From NCBI GenBank assembly GCA_022711315.1, contig JAKLFG010000020.1, positions 1 to 38,700 on the forward strand: DNA of 38,700 nucleotides, written 5' to 3'. Under the pieces are notes generated by a model that saw only the letters and a program-made list of their open reading frames with translations, did no database searches and had not been told where the DNA came from. Shown here piece after piece: positions 37,088 to 38,700 of this stretch. The stretch's first letter is position 1. Each line of letters starts with the position of its first letter. The stretch comes from a bacterium (GTDB lineage Bacteria > UBP6 > UBA1177 > JAKLFG01). Made by a program: the position numbers and the translations under genes.

Positions 37088-37873
37088 ATGAAAAGGACCA
37101 TTTTCTTTATCATCCTCCTTTCGATCATCGCCTATCTCAACTGGGACCGCATCGAGCCATTCATGCCGCTCGCGGCGCCCTCGCCGCACGCGGTGGCCGA
37201 TTTCGAGGCGGCGAAGAGACTGCTCATGGAAAAGGTCTACTACGATCACCGCGAGACAATATACTGCGGGTGCCCGTTCGACGAGAAGAAGCGGGTCGAT
37301 CTCACCGCCTGCGGCTACACCCCGCGGAAGGACCCGCGGCGCGCCGAGCGGCTCGAGTGGGAGCACATCGTCCCGGCCCACGCCTTCGGCCAGAGTTTCG
37401 CGGAGTGGCGTGACGGCCATGCGGACTGCGTGGACAAGAAAGGCAGACCGTTCAAGGGGCGGCAGTGCGCGCGGCTGACGAGCGGCGAGTTCCGGCGGAT
37501 GGAGGCCGACATGTACAATCTCTACCCGGCGGTGGGAGAGGTGAACGGCGACCGGTCGAACTACGGGATGGCCGAGATACCCGGCGAGAAGCGCGAGTAC
37601 GGCGCCTGCGATGTCGAGATAGAGGATCGCAAGATAGAGCCGCGCGAGGCGGTCCGCGGGATCGTCGCCCGCACCTACCTTTACATGGACCGCACCTATC
37701 CGGGGCGCGGCGTCATATCGGACAAGAATCGAAAACTATTCGAGGCGTGGGACGCCCTCTATCCGGTCACCGGTTGGGAGTGTGAACGGATGCGCCGTAT
37801 CGAAGCGGTGCAGAAGAGCGAGGATCCGGTGCTGAGAGGAATCTGCGAAAAGGCGGGACCGGCGGGACCTTAG
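37088..37873 (+). CDS. Endonuclease I family nuclease (EndA/Vvn type)
   Basis: 261 aa. N-terminal signal or anchor segment (FFIILLSIIAYL), then the endonuclease I core: YYDHRETIYCGCPF, the His-Me finger RLEWEHIVPAHAFG, CARLTSGEFRRMEADMYNLYPAVGEVNGDRSNY, and IEPREAVRGIVARTYLYMDRTY. Cysteines (CGC, ACGY, ADC, QCAR, ACDVE, WEC) are placed as in periplasmic Vvn-type enzymes, which are disulfide-stabilised. It degrades DNA or RNA outside the cytoplasm, for nutrition or defence. Its stop overlaps the convergent PLP-enzyme gene (37870-37873). Confidence 0.93.
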   Translation: MKRTIFFIILLSIIAYLNWDRIEPFMPLAAPSPHAVADFEAAKRLLMEKVYYDHRETIYCGCPFDEKKRVDLTACGYTPRKDPRRAERLEWEHIVPAHAFGQSFAEWRDGHADCVDKKGRPFKGRQCARLTSGEFRRMEADMYNLYPAVGEVNGDRSNYGMAEIPGEKREYGACDVEIEDRKIEPREAVRGIVARTYLYMDRTYPGRGVISDKNRKLFEAWDALYPVTGWECERMRRIEAVQKSEDPVLRGICEKAGPAGP

Positions 37874-38700
37874 ATCAGTCTCATCGTCTCATCGAGATCG
37901 GCGATGATGTCCTCGGCCTCTTCGATGCCGACCGAAAGACGGATGAGCCCATCCGATATGCCCGCCTTGAGGCGGTCTGCCGGTGGGATGGTGGCGTGGG
38001 TCATCGAGGCGGGATGCTGGATGAGCGTCTCACAGTCGCCGAGCGATACCGCGAGCGTGCAGAGTTTCACATTGTTCATCAGTTTCTTCCCTGCCTCGAG
38101 TCCGCCTTTGACCTCGAAGGATATCATCGCGCCGAACCGCTTCATCTGCTTTTTCGCCAGCGCGTGGTCGGGGTGCGAGGCGAGCCCGGGATACCAGACC
38201 TTCGTCACCTTGGGGTGTTCTTCGAGAAAGGCGGCGACCTTTTCGGCGTTGTCGCAGTGTTTTTCCATCCGGACGGCGAGCGTCTTGATGCCGCGCAGGA
38301 AGAGCCACGCGGTCAGGGGGCTCATCGTCGGGCCGAAGTTGTTGAGATAGTCCTTCTTTATCCGGCACATCAGGTCCTGCGAACCGGCGAGCATGCCGCC
38401 GATGATGTCGCCGTGACCGCTCAGGTATTTGGTGCCCGAATGGATGACGATATCGGCGCCGAGCGCGAGCGGCGAGGAGAGCCACGGCGAGGGGAAGGTG
38501 TTGTCCACGGCGAGCGGGATGCCGCACTTTTTCGCCACGCGGCCCCACAGGGCGATGTCGAACACATCGAGCGTCGGGTTGGCGGGCGTCTCTATGAAAA
38601 GAAGGCGGGTCCGGTCGTCGGTGGCGGCGAGGATGCTCTTCTCGTCGCGGCAGGCGGCGGACGGCAGGAACCGCGGTTCGATGCCGAATTCACGCAGGTG
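37870..38700 (-). CDS. Cystathionine gamma-synthase/methionine gamma-lyase family PLP enzyme (5' partial)
   Basis: The reading frame is open to the window edge, so the N-terminus is missing; the visible part is 276 codons. Cys/Met metabolism PLP-family motifs: FIETPANPTLDV, LAVDNTFPSPWLSSPLALGADIVIHSGTKYLSGHGDIIGG with the PLP lysine in SGTKY, and the C-terminal SLGDCETLIQHPASMTH...RLSVGIEEAEDIIADLD. The family includes cystathionine gamma-synthase, O-acetylhomoserine sulfhydrylase and methionine gamma-lyase, which cannot be told apart reliably without the N-terminus, so no symbol is given. TAA stop overlaps the endonuclease stop region. Confidence 0.93.
   Translation of the reverse strand, partial: HLREFGIEPRFLPSAACRDEKSILAATDDRTRLLFIETPANPTLDVFDIALWGRVAKKCGIPLAVDNTFPSPWLSSPLALGADIVIHSGTKYLSGHGDIIGGMLAGSQDLMCRIKKDYLNNFGPTMSPLTAWLFLRGIKTLAVRMEKHCDNAEKVAAFLEEHPKVTKVWYPGLASHPDHALAKKQMKRFGAMISFEVKGGLEAGKKLMNNVKLCTLAVSLGDCETLIQHPASMTHATIPPADRLKAGISDGLIRLSVGIEEAEDIIADLDETMRLI

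Overview
The window reads as a GC-rich chromosome segment of a Gram-negative bacterium, probably of the deltaproteobacterial type (Myxococcota or Bdellovibrionota-like, or a related candidate phylum). The evidence is an outer-membrane barrel, Skp/OmpH, MlaD and PqiC-like proteins, an O-antigen-ligase-type protein, several lipoproteins with Asp-rich linkers, and a protein resembling the TIGR04552/TIGR04562 type known mainly from deltaproteobacteria. The taxonomic placement is inference. Many intergenic regions carry a recognisable sigma70-type promoter (TTGAC/TTGC at -35, 16-17 bp spacer, TAxxAT-like -10), so operon starts can often be placed.

Layout. (1) 1-2904: the end of a secreted VWA protein with Asp-rich calcium-binding repeats, then cca. 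(2) 2905-9690 is an accessory region. A promoter repeat occurs before both a Fic protein and a uracil-DNA-glycosylase-like gene. A collapsed duplicate of the latter follows. An AT-rich restriction-modification pair sits between near-identical inverted repeats. Next come a winged-helix/nucleotidyltransferase pair, heptamer tandem repeats, a DUF4143 ATPase and a 61-aa ORF. (3) 9693-16533: an AmpG-like MFS transporter, then MlaD protein, auxiliary lipoprotein, outer-membrane barrel and O-antigen ligase/TPR protein in one tightly packed run. (4) 16560-18229: TetR regulator and two unknown proteins. (5) 18312-22362: M29 aminopeptidase, GNAT/RimI, PyrK, PyrD and LysM/M23 lipoprotein, mostly overlapping, ending in a tRNA-Arg(CCT) whose 5' end contains the last stop codon. 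(6) 22393-25221: EamA transporter, a divergent RelA/SpoT-fold protein, and an exported DJ-1/PfpI protein. (7) 25223-27723, minus strand: ffh-rpsP-khpA-rimM without trmD and rplS. (8) 27784-30147: a tiny lipoprotein, twin CTTTGTTACAAAG repeats, a large Asp-rich lipoprotein with a probable one-base frameshift, and a C10 tract between two divergent promoters. (9) 30189-38700: PrkA kinase, an anchored unknown protein, an SH3/GH-like DUF4015 protein, a prolyl-oligopeptidase lipoprotein, Skp, an endonuclease I family nuclease, and a partial cystathionine gamma-synthase-family enzyme.

The strongest leads are the alarmone-synthetase-like protein at 23375-24544; the repeat-bounded accessory region at 2905-9690; the MCE/lipoprotein/barrel/ligase operon without an adjacent ABC transporter; and the C10 tract controlling region at 30066-30147. 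All functions are read from sequence by eye; no database search was run.
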